The notes under the pieces: model-generated
What the model was told of the DNA's origin: nothing
Database searches by the model: none
What the model saw: the letters and a program-made list of their open reading frames with translations, nothing else
Part shown: piece by piece, positions 33,501-48,500 of the stretch
Layout: every line of letters begins with the position of its first letter
Numbering within the stretch: position 1 is the first letter of the stretch
Assembly (NCBI RefSeq): GCF_030035675.1
Contig: NC_084483.1
Span: 148,153,425-148,217,424, forward strand
From: Rhineura floridana
Taxonomy: Eukaryota > Chordata > Lepidosauria > Squamata > Rhineuridae
Length of the DNA stretch: 64,000 bases
Direction of reading: 5' to 3'
Translations under genes and position numbers: made by a program

Positions 33501-36500
33501 ATTAATTTGAACCAAAAAAGTCAACTTACAATAATAAAATTCATATAAATGCAATTCATATAAATGCAACATTTAAAATCAACACCACCACATGGATAGT
33601 TGTCACCCACAATAATAATTAACAAACAAAAATGTCCTTTGCCCACAAGGATCATCAAAGATTCCAACTACAATAGTTGCAACAATATTATACAGTAGTT
33701 GCCATCCAGTGGCATTTTTACAACTGAGGGCGAAGCCTGTACGCTGAAATCAATACTAAAATGGAACTTTCAACAAATAGTACCACGAGGAAGGTTTTAA
33801 GAGGGCACTGTATTCTACAGCAATCAACCTTAATATAATGAATTTCTAAGCACTTGTGTGAGCAGATCATTTCAGTAATCTTTACAACAGCTCTGTAAGT
33901 ATTATCAGCCCACACTGCAGAGGGCAAGGCTGAAAGAGGCTTGGCTAAAGCCTCCTGAGAAGAGGGAACTTCCCAATTCCTTCTCTTAGTTACCAGCTAC
34001 ACCAGATCTCTCAGGCAGGTACTTGCCTCAATTCAATAGAGTGATAACGAAAGGGATTTGCTTCTCAACACTGGCATGGAATGTTTACACAAAGAACAAG
34101 AATGATACACCACCTGATGATGCAATGGAATTACCTGTTATCACTTATGCTGTCCTCTGATGGGAGATGGTCTTTCCCGATCCAACAATTGAAATATCGA
34201 ACAATGTTTTCATGATCAAGTTTTGCTAAGACTTGTACTTCAATTTTTGTTTCTTCTTCTCCACTGGTTGAAGGAGGGGAAGGGAAAGAATGTTAGTTAA
34301 CATTCATGGTTTACTGTAAAGAGGAAAATGGATCGTTTTTAGATCATTATTTTAAAAATAAGGTTTCTGATTTGGTACCCTGTAAACAGATGTCCAGAAA
34401 CTAAGGGCAGTACCCAGCAAGGATTTCTGTTTGTGCAGTGAAACTTCCCCAACTTCTCCTCACCCTGTGCACCCTCCCCAAACCTGCCTCACATGGTTGG
34501 GGAACCCCCCAGAACAGATGTAGGGGGCATGCAGGGAGAGGAAGTTCCACTGTGCATCCCGAAGTCCATGCGTTCACACACCTACGTTGCTGGGTATCAC
34601 CTTATGTCAGAAATAGAGAGAGCCTGCTAATCGGTAAAATCTGAAGTACGGATGATGCTTTTGAACCTTATTGATACTGAAAAGGCTCTTATCCAGGAAG
34701 GCATACCTTATAATAAACAACTCTAGCATACATAAATGAACTGTCAGAAGAAAAACTTGCTTAGTGTTTTCTTCCTTGCAGCTTTCAGCTAAAATAACAA
34801 AGTTATAGCAAATGCATAATGCTTGGGTATTATGTAAATGTGATGTCATGCCAATGCATGTGGGCACAAGTTTTTACACATACAAAGACTAAAATGGGAA
34901 TATTATAGAAACAGCAGCCATATACGTATAAAGGAGGCCTTAGACACAAATAATGCTTGGTGTATTTCTTTAGCATTTTATAAAATGCTAAACTCTCTGC
35001 ACTAACAACTCTCAGCCCCCAGGATTCTTGGGAGACATCATGGCGGTTAAAGTGGTATAAAAATGGTGGATGTTGTCAAGAATGCCTGATTTCTAAAATG
35101 GCTCAGAGGCAAAGAATTGTGAGGAAAACATCTTGTCTGAAATGGGGCCTCTGTGAAGGCCATGACTTTGCAGTTTTCACAGCTGAAGCTAGTTAATTAG
35201 GCCCAAGCAAGAACAACTGCTTATCAGTGGAGACTGGTACTCCACGGTCATAGGCCTGGGACGGCTGAGGAGTATCCGACCATAGGCATGAAAACTCCAG
35301 AAATGGTTATTCATCAGAAAGCCCCGATTGGGTAATTAATTCCTGGCTGTTGCTGGGCATTTTCCCATAAGAATAGGATCCAACCCTGAGCCTTTGTTCC
35401 CCAATGTCCCTCATGGTTGCTGATGCTACTTGAGTGGGGTTCCACCTTTCATCTACTATCCAGGCTATACATCTCTGGGGAGATAATAATAATAATAAAA
35501 TAAAATTTTATTTGTTAGTCGCCTATCTGTCCGAGTTATCGGACACTCTAGGTGACTTACAACAACATATGAAAATACAATAGACAATCAAAACATAATT
35601 ATCAATTAAGCTAACATCAAAAAATATCCAATAATATATCAAAAAGCTAATCCACCCCAAAATTCCGATAGGCCTGCCTGAATAGCCAGGTCTTAAGAGC
35701 TCGGCGAAAACCCACCAGGGAGGAGGCATGTCGGAGATCATAAGGGAGAGAGTTCCAGAGGGTGGGGGCCACAACCGAAAACTCCATCTCCCTGGTCCGC
35801 ACCAGTCTAGTTGTTTTGACTGGTGGGACCGAGAGGAGGTCCTGCATGGCTGATCTTGTAAGGCGGCCTGATTGGTGATACTGGAGGCGGTCCTTCAGAT
35901 AAACTGGGCCGAAACCATATAGGGTTTTAAAGGTCAACACCAACACCTTGAATTGGGCCTGGTAAACAGCTAGTAACCAGTGTAGGTCTATTAACACCGG
36001 GGTGATGTGATCCTGGCGGCGGCTATGCTTAATTAAGCGTGCCGCCGCATTCTGTACCAGCTGCAATTTCCGGACCGTTTTCAAGGGTAACCCCATGTAG
36101 TGCGCATTACAGTAGTCTAAGCGAGAAGAGACCAGGGCATGTATCACTCGTGGGAGCAGATGTGTAGGAAGGTAGGGCCGCAGTCTCTGTATCAGATGTA
36201 ATTGATACCAAGCTGCCCGGCTCACTGCCGAAATTTGAGCCTCCATGGACAGCTGGGAGTCAAGAATGACTCCTAGACTGCGGACCTGGTCTTTCAGGGG
36301 TAATCTCACCCCATTAAGCACCAAGTCGATGTCTCCCAACCTTCCTTTGTCACCCACGAGCAATACCTCAGTCTTGTTGGGATTTAGTTTCAGCCTATTC
36401 TTGCCCATCCATCCACTTATGGACTCCAGGCACTTGGACATGGTCTGAACAGCCAACTCTGGTGAGGATTTAAATGAGAGATAGAGCTGAGTGTCATCCG

Positions 36501-39500
36501 CATATTGGTGACACTGCAGCCCAAAACTCCTGATGATAGCTCCCAGCGGTTTCACATAGATGTTAAATAGCATGGGGGAGAGGATAGAACCCTATGGCAC
36601 TCTACAGTTAAGAGGCCAAGGGTCTGAAACCTCATCCCCCAATGCCACCCGTTGGTACCTGCCTGAAAGATAGGAATGGAACCACCGTAAAACAGTGCCC
36701 CCCACTCCTAAACTCTCTAGGCGAGTCAACAAGATACCGTGGTCAACGGTATCAAAAGCCGCAGAGAGATCCAGGAGGACGAGGAAGGTATATTCTCCCC
36801 TATCCAACGCCCTCTTCATATCATCCACCAGAGCGACCAAGGCTGTTTCAGTTCCATGCCCAGTCCTGAAGCCCGACTGGAAACCATGTGGAACCATGAA
36901 GTTATTTTGCTGTTTACCTCTTTGTAAGTATAGATTAGGCTAGACAGTTTTGTTATTTTTTGTCGGCGACTGTAACTCTCTGTATTTTACCTGGCCCTCA
37001 GGGGTGTGGGTTTTAAGGAACCAAATTGCTGCTATATTTGTGCACTTAGATTTTATTTAATAAAGTTATTTCTTATTTACCAGTGTGTGTTCATTGCAGG
37101 GGTAGTGTGGCCCTGAATCCAGTACCCTGGCCAATTGACCACAGACTGCTGTAGATTTTGGATATTTTGTCTGGGGCTCCAAGACAAGGAGTGTAGCTTG
37201 TCTGTTGGAATCCTTGGCAGGTCTATTTCTGGCACTTTGGGTTTCCCCTTGGCCCGGAATGGGTGACATGATTAATGGATGGTGGCAGTCTACATATCTT
37301 ACAGAGTTGTTGTTGGTTTACTCAGCCCTAGTAAGGGGAGAAAGGGGGTTGTGCCTTGCCAGGATCAATTGCCCTGTGTTTGGGAATTGAGTCCTGGGAC
37401 TGAACTGGGCTGGTTCATGACATGAACATGACAGAGTGGCCATTCATTCAGCCAGATAGGCGGCATAAAAATAAAATTTCATTATTATTATTATTATTAT
37501 ATGTGACCTCCATTACAATACCTCTGCTGATGTCCGATGCAATCATTACTACTTATATGAAGATGAACTATGGATGCGTTGCACCCAACATTAGTTAAAC
37601 TCAGCATTTTGTTGTTAGGTCCATTAATTTGAATGGATCTCCTCAGAGTAGAATTTAATTGGCTACAAGCCTATTATTCTAGCCAAGCAACAGAAGAGCA
37701 ATGGCATGTTCCTACCACATTACTTGCCAATGTATTAATACAGAGGTAGCCTACATGGCACCCTCCAGATGTTGTTGAACTCTATCAGCCTCAGCCAGCA
37801 TAGCCAATGGTCAGGAATGATGGAAATTGTAGTTGAACATCTGGAGGGCACTACTTTTGCTACCCCTGCAATAGTAACTGAACTACTGTTGCATATTCTT
37901 GTGCCTAAAACTTTAGTGCTGATAAATAGTGCCCCTGAATTCCACTAACATTCAGATTAAAATAATTTCAACTGGAATAGATATCATGTTCATGTGGAAA
38001 ACAGCACAAAACTGTTTTAATGGATTATAATGGCTTAATTAAAATAAAAAGCAAGCACAGGATAACTTACGCAATAAGCTTGACTCGTTTGACAGCACAT
38101 AATCTATTATCAATAGCTTGCTTTGCCTTGAAAACTGTTCCATATCCACCAGAACTAATGCGCTGTATGTCTTCAAAATCTTCAAGAAACCTTTTTTTTA
38201 ATAAAATAAAAAAAGAAAGTCTGTAGATGGCAGAAGCCTTGAAAAGTGTTACAATGAAATAAAGGTACAATGAAATAAATATCTAATGAATTCCAATGTA
38301 ACACCATTGAAAGGTGTTCAAATGAAATAAATTATCTAAGTGGGCTAAGAGGGTATATTTGCTATTAAAGGACTCAAAGATATCATTCATAGAATGCAAA
38401 TGATTACAAGGCAGCTCCCTGTAATCAACAAAAAATATCCAATACAAAACATTAAAACACAGCACAGCTAAACAAAACTAGCAACTCATTAAAAAGGTAT
38501 CAGCTGCTTGACATAAAAACCCATCAGTTACAAAAGCCCACTAGAATACTACCACCTTAAAGACTGTAGGAATAAGGCAAGTTCCAGACTTTTGGTGCCA
38601 CAGCTAAAAAGACCCTTCTCCATGAAGTAAATCACTCATTATACATCAGATAAAGAGGGCACTTGCAGTAGGACTACAAGGAAACTTCAAAACTGAAAGA
38701 AGACATATGCAAGAAGGTGGTCCTTCAAGTGTCCTGGGCCTGATGGTTTTGAACTATGTTAAAGGTCAAGACCAGCACTTCACACTGGACCTGGAAACCA
38801 AATGGGAGTCAATGCTGTACTTGTAAGAGTGAAGAAATATACCCCAAGTGGCCTGTTCTGGTTAATAACCTACCAGCTGCATTTTGTACAAACTGCAGTT
38901 TCCAAACACATTTTAAAAGCAGCCCCATGAAGACAGCACTCCAGAAGTCCAATTTGGAGGTGACTGTGGCATAATGACTGTGGGCAAATGGAATAAGTGC
39001 AGCTGGTGAACCAGGCTAGGCTGGTAAAACCTGGTAAGATTAACGCTTGATTAATATTGCTAGGTATCAAGAAACTGCCTATAATCTAAGAGCACATCCA
39101 AGTCTCTCCCAAGTCTTATGGACGAGTGCAACTCCTGTCCGATACAAACCATATCTTAAATCACAGAACTTCTGTCTTGTCTTATGGTTGAAGTGAAAAG
39201 GCCCTGCCAAATTTGCCACCTCAGTGTTCTCAGATGGGTTTTTTTCCACAGAAGTAATGGCTTTGAAAACCAAACGTGGCAGCAAGAGCAGAGCTCTGTG
39301 GGCCACCATAATTTTTCCTCTCCCAAGTGCCACTAGAACAGCCTTTCCCAACTAGTGGGCCACCAGATGTTGTTGGACCACAACTCCCATCAGCCTCAGC
39401 CAGCATAGCCAATGGTCAGGAAAGATGGGAATTGTGGTCCAACAACATCTGGTGGCCCACTAGTTGGGAAACGCTGCACTAGAATGACATCTGCCTCTGA

Positions 39501-42500
39501 AGGCAACTTGAAAACATCAGCTGGTCCAAAATGCAGCAGCCAGATTACTGGTTGAGGTTCCCTTTAGAACCCTTATAACTCCAGTTTTAAAACAGCTGCA
39601 TTGATTACCAGTTCATTTCCAGGCCCAATTCAAGGTGCTCACATTACTGTGTAAAGCCTTAAATGACTGAGGCCCCAGATGGAAGATGGTCTCCATCCCT
39701 AGAGATCCCCTAGGGCAGCCTTTCCCAACCAGTGTGCCTCCAGATGTTGTTGGACCACAACTCCCATCAGTCTCAGCCAGCATTGCCAATGGTTAGGAAA
39801 GATGGGAGTTGTGGTCCAACAACATCTGGAGGCACACTGGATGGGAAAGGCTGCCCTAGGGTGTTAAGATCAGCAGAGGGGGCCCTCTTGGTTGTTCCAC
39901 CTCCCTCAGAAGTTCACCTGGTGGTGGCCTAGGAGAAGGCATACTCTTTGGCAGCTCCTAGATTGTGGAATTCCTTCCACACAGAAGGGCATCTAGCTCC
40001 TTCATTAAATAGTTTGCACTGTATGTTGAAGACGCACCTCTTTAACCTCGCTTTTGATACCCAAAATATGTGTTTTCAGGACCCACCCTATTCCTGTGAC
40101 TGTAATTTGTTTTAACTTGTTTTTAATATTGAATTTTAAATTATTGTAACTTGCCCTGAGATCTGATGGTGAAGGGCAAGTAATAAATTGAATAAATGAG
40201 CAGCAGCAGCCAGAATGCTGCTGCTGCCTACACACTGTAAATAAAAAAGAGGAAGCTACCGCCATGGTTAAGTACCCCCTTCCCCCAAACAGCTGTACCC
40301 CAATTCCATCATATACTCTCATATACTCTCCTGTTTTGTTCCCACTACCAACTGGACAAACCAATGATTAGGAAAGTTAATTGCAGCCCTAGGCTGAATT
40401 GAGATTCAGTTTCTGCACCCTAATTTAGACCATCATCCTCATCTAGTCCATCACTTCTCCACTATTTTCTGGCGTCTGACTGAAAGAAAGAGCTGGATGT
40501 TATCAGCATATTGAAGGCACTGTACTCTCAAGTATCTGTATGATCACCTCCATGAAAAAAAGCATAGGGACACAATAGTATCATGCCAGCCAGTGCGTGG
40601 ACCAACATTGCCCTCCACAAGCATACCATCTTAGATCTATCCGGGACGACAGCAAATTTAAAACAGTGCCTCCCAATCCTATCCCAGCAAGATAATCCAG
40701 GATACCATGGTTGATAGCATCAAAAACTGCTGAAAAACCAACAAGGATGTACTTCCCACTCCCTTCATTTTCCAGCTAGGATAACAGAGACATTCTCCAT
40801 CCCAAAAACGATGCCAGGAAGCCAGTTCGAAGAGGTCCCCCATAATCACTCTCCTCCAGAATACCTGGAACGTAGACACTAATGTGTGTTCAAACTCTCT
40901 GTCCAAGTAAGGCAGAGCAGAGCCTGTCTGATAAATTTTGAACTGGTGGAATCCAAGGAAGGAATCCAGATTGAAAAGGAGCCAAATAATCATTCAAACA
41001 TTTCCTCATGCTGTCCAATGACACAGACAATTGGCTGCACAACATCATCTATGTAGTGGGGATGTGATCTGATCTGACCTTTCCATGATAGTGAATGGAG
41101 AAGCCTGTGCTTATCTGGTGCCCTATGTGTACATGGACATGACTAGTTGTATTTTTGTCAGTTCCTGACAAACCATCTTCCCACGTACTCTGTCATCAGT
41201 GAAACCAAATTTCAAAGCTACAAAAAGTAAATCTTATTTAAAGCGTTCAGCAATACGAAGTTTATTCTTACTTTTGATTGATGGTGAATTCTCTTTCCTT
41301 TGGATTCAGCGTTGAAAATTTCGGTGCCAATTGTGTCTCTTTTCTTAGGAAAAAAAGAGAAAAGTAAACTTTCTAACACTTAAGTAGTAAACACAAATGC
41401 ATATGAAAGTGCCACCAAATGGGGATGTTAAATCATGTTCCCTAACTGATAAGATAAAGAGTATCCATTTCAAATGATAAACACTTACCTTTTAGATTTC
41501 ACAGCAGGACCTTTGGGGTTTGCCTATAGCAAAATGAAGAAGAAAAATGTACTACTTTATAGTATAGCTGTTCTACCATAGTGTTAAATGCTTAAACTTA
41601 AAAAGGCTTCACTCAAAATCAGAATGCAGAAAATGCCAAGCATAACAGCTCAAAACCAGACCACTGAAAGTCAGGGACAAATTGCCTGTTTCCTGAACCA
41701 TTAGGGGTCACTGGTTAAGAAGAGGCTGCTCCTGGTTTGAGCTCCACAGTCCTCAATACAAATCTCATACAGCTGAAGAGTCAAGGGATCCAGGAAACCC
41801 ATCTACTTTCAGACATCTGTTGAAAATTGTGTTATTTGGACAGGCCTTTGAAATATGATTCCCCCCCACAAACCTGCTTTTATTGATGTCTTATCAAAGT
41901 TAATGTAATTTTGTATGATGTATACCACCTTGCTGTATTTTTATGAAAAGTGCAGTCTACAATTAATTACTCATGCCGCTGCCTGCTTTATACCTTCAAG
42001 GCCTTCTACACTTTGACCCTTTGGGTGACTCGTTACTAGTAGTGCTGTAACCAACCATAACTTCACCTTTGCAAACCATATATTGTACACCCCACCTACC
42101 AGCTGTACTGCCATTTAAATTAAAACTACAGATTTAGAATTAAACAAGAAAGTTACATATCCAACTTTTGTTTTATGAAAGCAAATTAGTTCAGTGTAAA
42201 CAAATTAAGGCTCCAATAAAACCCAACTTCACAAAATCACATTAATGTAATTAATTAATAAATGGTAAAACCTGAGCTAAAAATCATAGCTGAACAAATT
42301 TCATACATTTAAAGATTATTTTCATATTTATTTCATTATCAAAAAATCAAAATTACCCACATAGGATTAATAAACTATCTATTATTCACTGTTTGTAATG
42401 GTTTCATTAATTATACATGGGTAATTTTGATTACAAAATAAATATGAAAAACAGCACTGAATGTGCGAAATAAGTGTCAGAATACACTCCACCAGCAGCA

Positions 42501-45500
42501 GCCAAATTGCACACAAAAGTGCATATTTTATGTAAAAAAAATATGTACACAATGCTATTTTAGGGGAAGATGTAAAAGCATTGAAAAATGCACATTTTAC
42601 ATAAAAAGAGTGTACAAAAGAAGGACAATTTAAATATGGATTTTTGTGTATCTTTTTTAAAATCCACACGAAGTGGACCAGAACAAAGCTATGATTAAGA
42701 GCCACCAGAACTGAAACTGGGGAAAGGACTGTAGCGCGGTGCTAGAGCATCTGTTTTGCACGAAGAAGGACCCAGGTTCAATCCTCGGGACCTCCAGGTA
42801 GGACTGGGAACATCCAGTCAGAAAAGGTGGAGAGCCATCAGTCAGTGTGGACAGTCCCAACCCAGACTGACCAGCAGTCTGACTCCTATGTTTCTAAGGC
42901 ATCCTATGTTCCTATGAAATGGGATAGAATTAGTCCATCCCTACTCAACACTGAGGGAAGCTGCTACTTCATTTCCTGACTGTTGCCTGTCGGTTTCTTT
43001 TCTGCCCATTTCCTTAGTGAACCACCCTAGGAGCCATTTGGCTGAAGGGCAGTATACATAAATAAAAATAAATTCCATTAGATCAGACCGACCAACGTCT
43101 TTTAATTCAGTCCTAACCTACAAAAACATGTAGCAGCATTAACATTTTAGCATGCCTAAAACAAGAACAAATAGCTGATACTGTACTGAAAAATGAAAAT
43201 AGTTTCATACCAGAGAGGATGGAGAAGCTTCAATTAGTTGAATGGCACCAAATTGATTAGCAAGTTTGTCAGCAGCACTCTTACAATCTGACTCCAAATC
43301 TGTGTCACTAGAGAAATATTTGAAATATTTTTCATAGCTGTTATTATTATTATGTGTTTAATTTCTTCCATTTACAACTTTCATTAAGGAATTGCTTCCC
43401 ATGAATTAACTCAAAGATCATTTTAACTGTGTTAGAATATTTTTAACTGTGTTTCGGAATATTTTTAATTGTAACTGTTTTGGAATACCTTTAACTGTTT
43501 CTAGCATGTTTTCTTTTTCTTGTTAAATTGTGGTTTTTTTATGTTTATAAATAGAAATTTCAAGAAAGAACTGGACAGTTTAGCATCATTCCACCTATCA
43601 GAGAGAGATTGCAAAGCAAAAAAAAATACTGAACTTTATGGCCCAAGCGTACAGGCATTCTATTAGAGCCAGGATAGCCAATATGATGCCTTCTAATGTC
43701 AGTTATTACTTATTTAGCTTGACCCCAATTTTAGTGACTATAATAACTGAAAACCTTGAATAGATAAAGAAAACCTTAGTGGGCGTACAACTAATTTGCT
43801 TACAAAACAGGAAAAGGAATGTGTTCATATTATTTAGAACCTTTCCTAATGCTTTTCCTAATCTTTCCAAAAAGATGTCATATGCTATAGAATAAATGAA
43901 GACTGTAGACTTTCTCCTCAAGTACCATAGGCTTTCCCACATTTAAATTGCCATTGAAATTGTTTCTTACTTTGTATATACACCAGAGGTTTGAAAAATT
44001 ATACTATCTGATTTGTTGACAGCAAGATCCACAGTCTCTGGAACAGACCTGAAAGACAAGTTTCCAGATTCAACATTTTCTTTTTCCTTTTTTGGTTTTT
44101 ATTTATATGCAAAGAAAGAAACATTCAAGTAAACAATACAGGTATTATAAAATACAACTGATTCTCAATCGTTCTTGGGCATACTACAATACTCTATGCC
44201 AGGACACCATTTTGGGTTATAAAGTTAATATTTTCCCTTCAATTCCACACATTTTGCGGAGAAAACCATACAGAGGACATTACAGGGATGGATCAAAACA
44301 AAAACCATTTCAGCAGATTCACTTTCATAATATTTATATTTCCAAAGCTTCCAAGGATGGGGGATACTGTATGTTATTTTGATTTGTATGTGAAATAAAA
44401 GCATGCCATGTTATATAAAAATCATTTAGTTTGCCTGTGCCTCTCATGAATTTCACCTCCTGTGCTAGTTTTTCAGCAACTGCTATCTTCCAGGCATTCC
44501 TGTGCTGCAATACTACATTTAATTCTTTGAGACATTTCAATTTTGAGCTATGGATAATCTTATTGCTCAGATGAAAAAATAAGCAGCTCCACAGATTTAA
44601 TGTCTGAACTGAGACCTTCAAACAGGGATAACAACATTAATTGAGATGTATAACTGATAGGTTCTTTCAAGGTAGTCTCAAGAGTTTGAACTGCGACATA
44701 CCATCAAAAGAACGGACCCTCAGCAGATTAGGCAGGTGTAAATTCCATTTAAACAACTTTTAACCACAGAATAAAGCAACAGGGCAGCCCAGCTCACATG
44801 TTACTGCTAAACCATGGTTTAGTACTACATGCATGAGCTGGAAAGAGCCCAAGCAAAGACTTGGGCTCATGAGCTCCCCAATGGCTTCTCCTACAATCAG
44901 CCTGGGTGAAGGACTTTGCTAAGGTTTTCTTTCAGTCTCACAGAAACTCTGGTCAGTTTCAAAACACGCCAACTTCAACCAATGGGCTATGAGGATGGCT
45001 TGTTTAACTAACCAGAGTTTATTTTAAATCACAATCTCTGGTATCTCACAAGCAGTGGAGATTTTGTGAAACCCAAACGAAATGCAAGCAAAGTCCTTCT
45101 ATCAGATGGGTGGGAGGAGTGGAGAGTACAGGCCTAAAGCTTTGCTCAGGATTGTTCCAGTTAATGCATATTGTACTAAGCTATGCATCCAGCAGTAAAT
45201 CATGGTTTAGCATAGGGATGGGGAACCTGTGAGCCAGCATAGCAAATGGTCTGGGGTAATGGGAGTTGGAGTTCAACAACAGCTGGAGGACCACAAGGTT
45301 CTCTGCCCAGTTACATGTGAATGCAGACAGAGGAAAGTTGTGCTCCCATGGCAACAAAAGCTTGAAGAAATAATGTAGCATTACATTAGAAAATTCTTTG
45401 GGAAGAAGACTTTAGTTATTGATGTGCGCATATGGAAAGGGAATCTTTCTTTAAACTTACGGGGTAAAAGCTATCCCCAGTCTTAGCATCGTCTTCCCTC

Positions 45501-48500
45501 TTTTTGCCAAGAGAGAGGGATACAGGGGTCATCGAGGCAATGGCCATAAGGCACCCCTGTGTTTAAGAACATAAGAAGAGCCTGCTGGATCAGGTCAGTG
45601 GCCCATCTAGTCCAGCATCCTGTTCTCACAGTGGCCAACCAGGTGCCTGGGGGAAGCCCGCAAGCAGGACCCGAGTGCAAGAACACTCTCCCCTCCTGAG
45701 GCTTCCGGCAACTGGTTTTCAGAAGCATGCTGCCTCTGACTAGGGTGGCACAGCACAGCCATCACGGCTAGTAGCCATTGATAGCCCTGTCCTCCATGAA
45801 TTGGTCTAATCTTCTTTTAAAGCCGTCCAAGCTGGTGGCCATTACTGCATCTTGTGGGAGCAAATTCCATAGTTTAACTATGCACTGAGTAAAGAAGTAC
45901 TTCCTTTTGTCTGTCCTGAATCTTCCAACATTCAACTTCTTTGAATGTCCACGAGTTCTAGTATTATGAGAGAGGGAGAAGAACTTTTCTCTATCCACTT
46001 TCTCAATGCCATGCATAATTTTATACACTTCTATCATGTCTCCTCTGACCCGCCTTTTCTCTAAACTAAAAAGCCCCAAATGCTGCAACCTTTCCTCGTA
46101 AGGCAGTCGCTCCATCCCCTTGATCATTCTGGTTGCCCTCTTCTGAACCTTTTCCAACTCTATAATATCCTTTTTGAGACGAGGCGTCCAGAACTGTACA
46201 CAGTATTCCAAATGCGGCCGCACCATAGATTTATACAACGGCATTATGATATCGGCTGTTTTATTTTCAATACCTTTCCTAATTATCCCTAGCATGGAAT
46301 TTGCCTTTTTCACAGCTGCCGCACACTGGGTCGACATTTTCATCGTGCTGTCCACTACAACCCCGAGGTCTCTCTCTTGGTCGGTCACCGCCAGTTCAGA
46401 CCCCATGAGCGTATATGTGAAATTAAGATTTTTTGCTCCAATATACATAATTTTACACTTGTTTATACTGAATTGCATTTGCCATTTTTCCACCCATTCA
46501 CTCAGTTTGGAGAGGTCTTTTTGGAGCTCTCCACAATCCCTTTTTGTTTTTTTTTGTTTGTTTTTTTTAAATAATTTTTATTCAAATTTTTCAAAAAAAC
46601 AAACAAAACAAAGTCAAAAAAACATACAACAAAAAATAAAAATAAAATAGTTGACTTCCGATTTGTCGCAGATCAGCTATAAGTATATAATATACATCAA
46701 ACCTGTCCCTTAATGTATACATACAGAATCCCTTTTCTCCATAGGCTGTCTTAGTTAATCGTCAAATCCCAGTATCATCATTTTATTTTGATCTTTCAAC
46801 AAAAAGTCTAAGAGAGGCTTCCATTCCTTAAGAAATGTATCTGTCGATTTTTCTCTAAGTAGACATGTCAATTTATCCATTTCTACTAATTCCATAAATT
46901 TCAATAGCCATTCTTCCATTGTTGGTGTTGATTCCATTTTCCACTTTTGTGCATATAATAATCTTGCTGCCGTAATCATATATAATATTATTCTTCCATA
47001 TTTCTTTTCTATTTGTTTATCCATAAAACCCAATAAAAAAATTCTGGTTTTGACTGAATATTTATCTTTAGAATTTTTTGCATCTTCCTACCTATCTGTG
47101 CCCAAAATGATTTTGCCTTTTTACACAGCCACCACATATGATAAAATGATCCTTCTTGTTGTTTACATTTCCAACAAACATTAGAAACATTACTATACAT
47201 TTTTGACAACTTTTCTGGAGTCATGTACCAACGGGTACATCATTTTATAAAAATTTTCTTTAAGATTATAGCATAGTGTAAATTTCAAGCCTTTTTTCCA
47301 CATATTTTCCCATTCCCGTTCCGTGCCCGGTACCTGCCGGGCAAAAGGGGCGTGTTTGCGGCTGCTGCCGAAGCCAGGCCGCCATCAAGGGTGTGTGCGT
47401 GCGCACGTGGCGCGCCAGCGCGCCGTCGTGACGCACAGTAAGGAGGCGGGGCAGCTGAAGGCCATTTAAGGCCACTCCACCAGCCTCCCGCCCTCCTTTG
47501 AATTTTGGCGGCGGAGGCCTTGTGGCGGCGGCTGCTGCGCGCCGCGGGGAGCCTTCCGGCCGCGGCGGGCCCTTTGGTGCGCCGGCCTAGCGGGGGCAGC
47601 GGCGGCAGCGGGACGCGAGGGGCCTTGGGGCCGCGGCGAGGCTCGGGAGGCCTTACGGCCACGGCGAGGCCTTTGATGGGCCGGCCTCGCGGCTGCGACG
47701 AGGCACATGGGGACTTCCAGCGGCGGCGAGGCACGGGAGGACTTTCAGCCGCGGTGAGGCCTCTGATGGGCCGGCCTTGCGGCTGCGACGAGACGCGTGA
47801 GGACTTTCAGCCGCAGCGGGGCACGGGTGGCTTTCCAGTTACGGTTTCAGTTTCAGTTACCCCTGAGGAAGAATCTTTATTCAGAACATGTCAGGCCTAA
47901 ACAAACTGCACTGCTATGGGGGCACCTTTGATGCTCTTCTGCTCTCTCCTGTTTCTTTCCTTCAAACTATCACCTTCTGATTCCATCATTTATCATAGAA
48001 ATAATGTTTGGGATTAAGGGAAACACAACAACCTACTTCTAGTTAAATAGTACCCTAGACTTTCTATCATAAACCTGGAATATGTGGAGTAGGGGGAGAG
48101 ACAATGTTTAAAATTTAATTCTATGCTGATAGTAAAAGAGAGATTGAAAAGGCCAAATATGTCTTGCAACCCAGGGCATGTGTGTCTGTGTTTTAAGTAT
48201 GCAGAGAGAAATGTTTACTTTAGCTGAAGGTGAATTACAGTCAGCATTTTTATGGATTAAATATAATTTGAAAAGAACAGTAGGGGAAAAGGTTATTTTA
48301 AGGATTTTCTATTTAAACTAAACAAAATATTTATGCAGGCAGGCTTCTGTGCAGAACATAGAGGCAAGTATTCATGGAGAGCTCCTGTCTGTTTCTCTAA
48401 GCATAGTAATGCAGCAGGTAAAGGGATGATGCATAGACGAAGAGCTGTCTCTCTCCTCTCCTATGTATCTAGGTCCAGTTCCACACCTTATGTGGCAATT

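Larger units (their letters stand above)
45563..46550 (-). mobile_element. CR1-type LINE, 3' part
   Basis: Its 3' end is at about 45563 ('ttaagaacataagaagagcc'), and its 5' remainder is at 58484-58640, on the other side of an L1 insertion. The two pieces carry consecutive parts of one RT. Confidence 0.92.

Noticed and set aside
45468-45530. Possible extra EIF2AK2 exon ([12 protein letters not shown] with a gtaagt donor)
   Set aside because: No convincing acceptor, and the 59390 and 44048 exons already join in phase without it.
47505-47900. 131-residue Gly/Ala/Arg-rich open frame
   Set aside because: It is produced by GC-rich tandem repeats inside the Ngaro-type element; no host-protein motif was seen.
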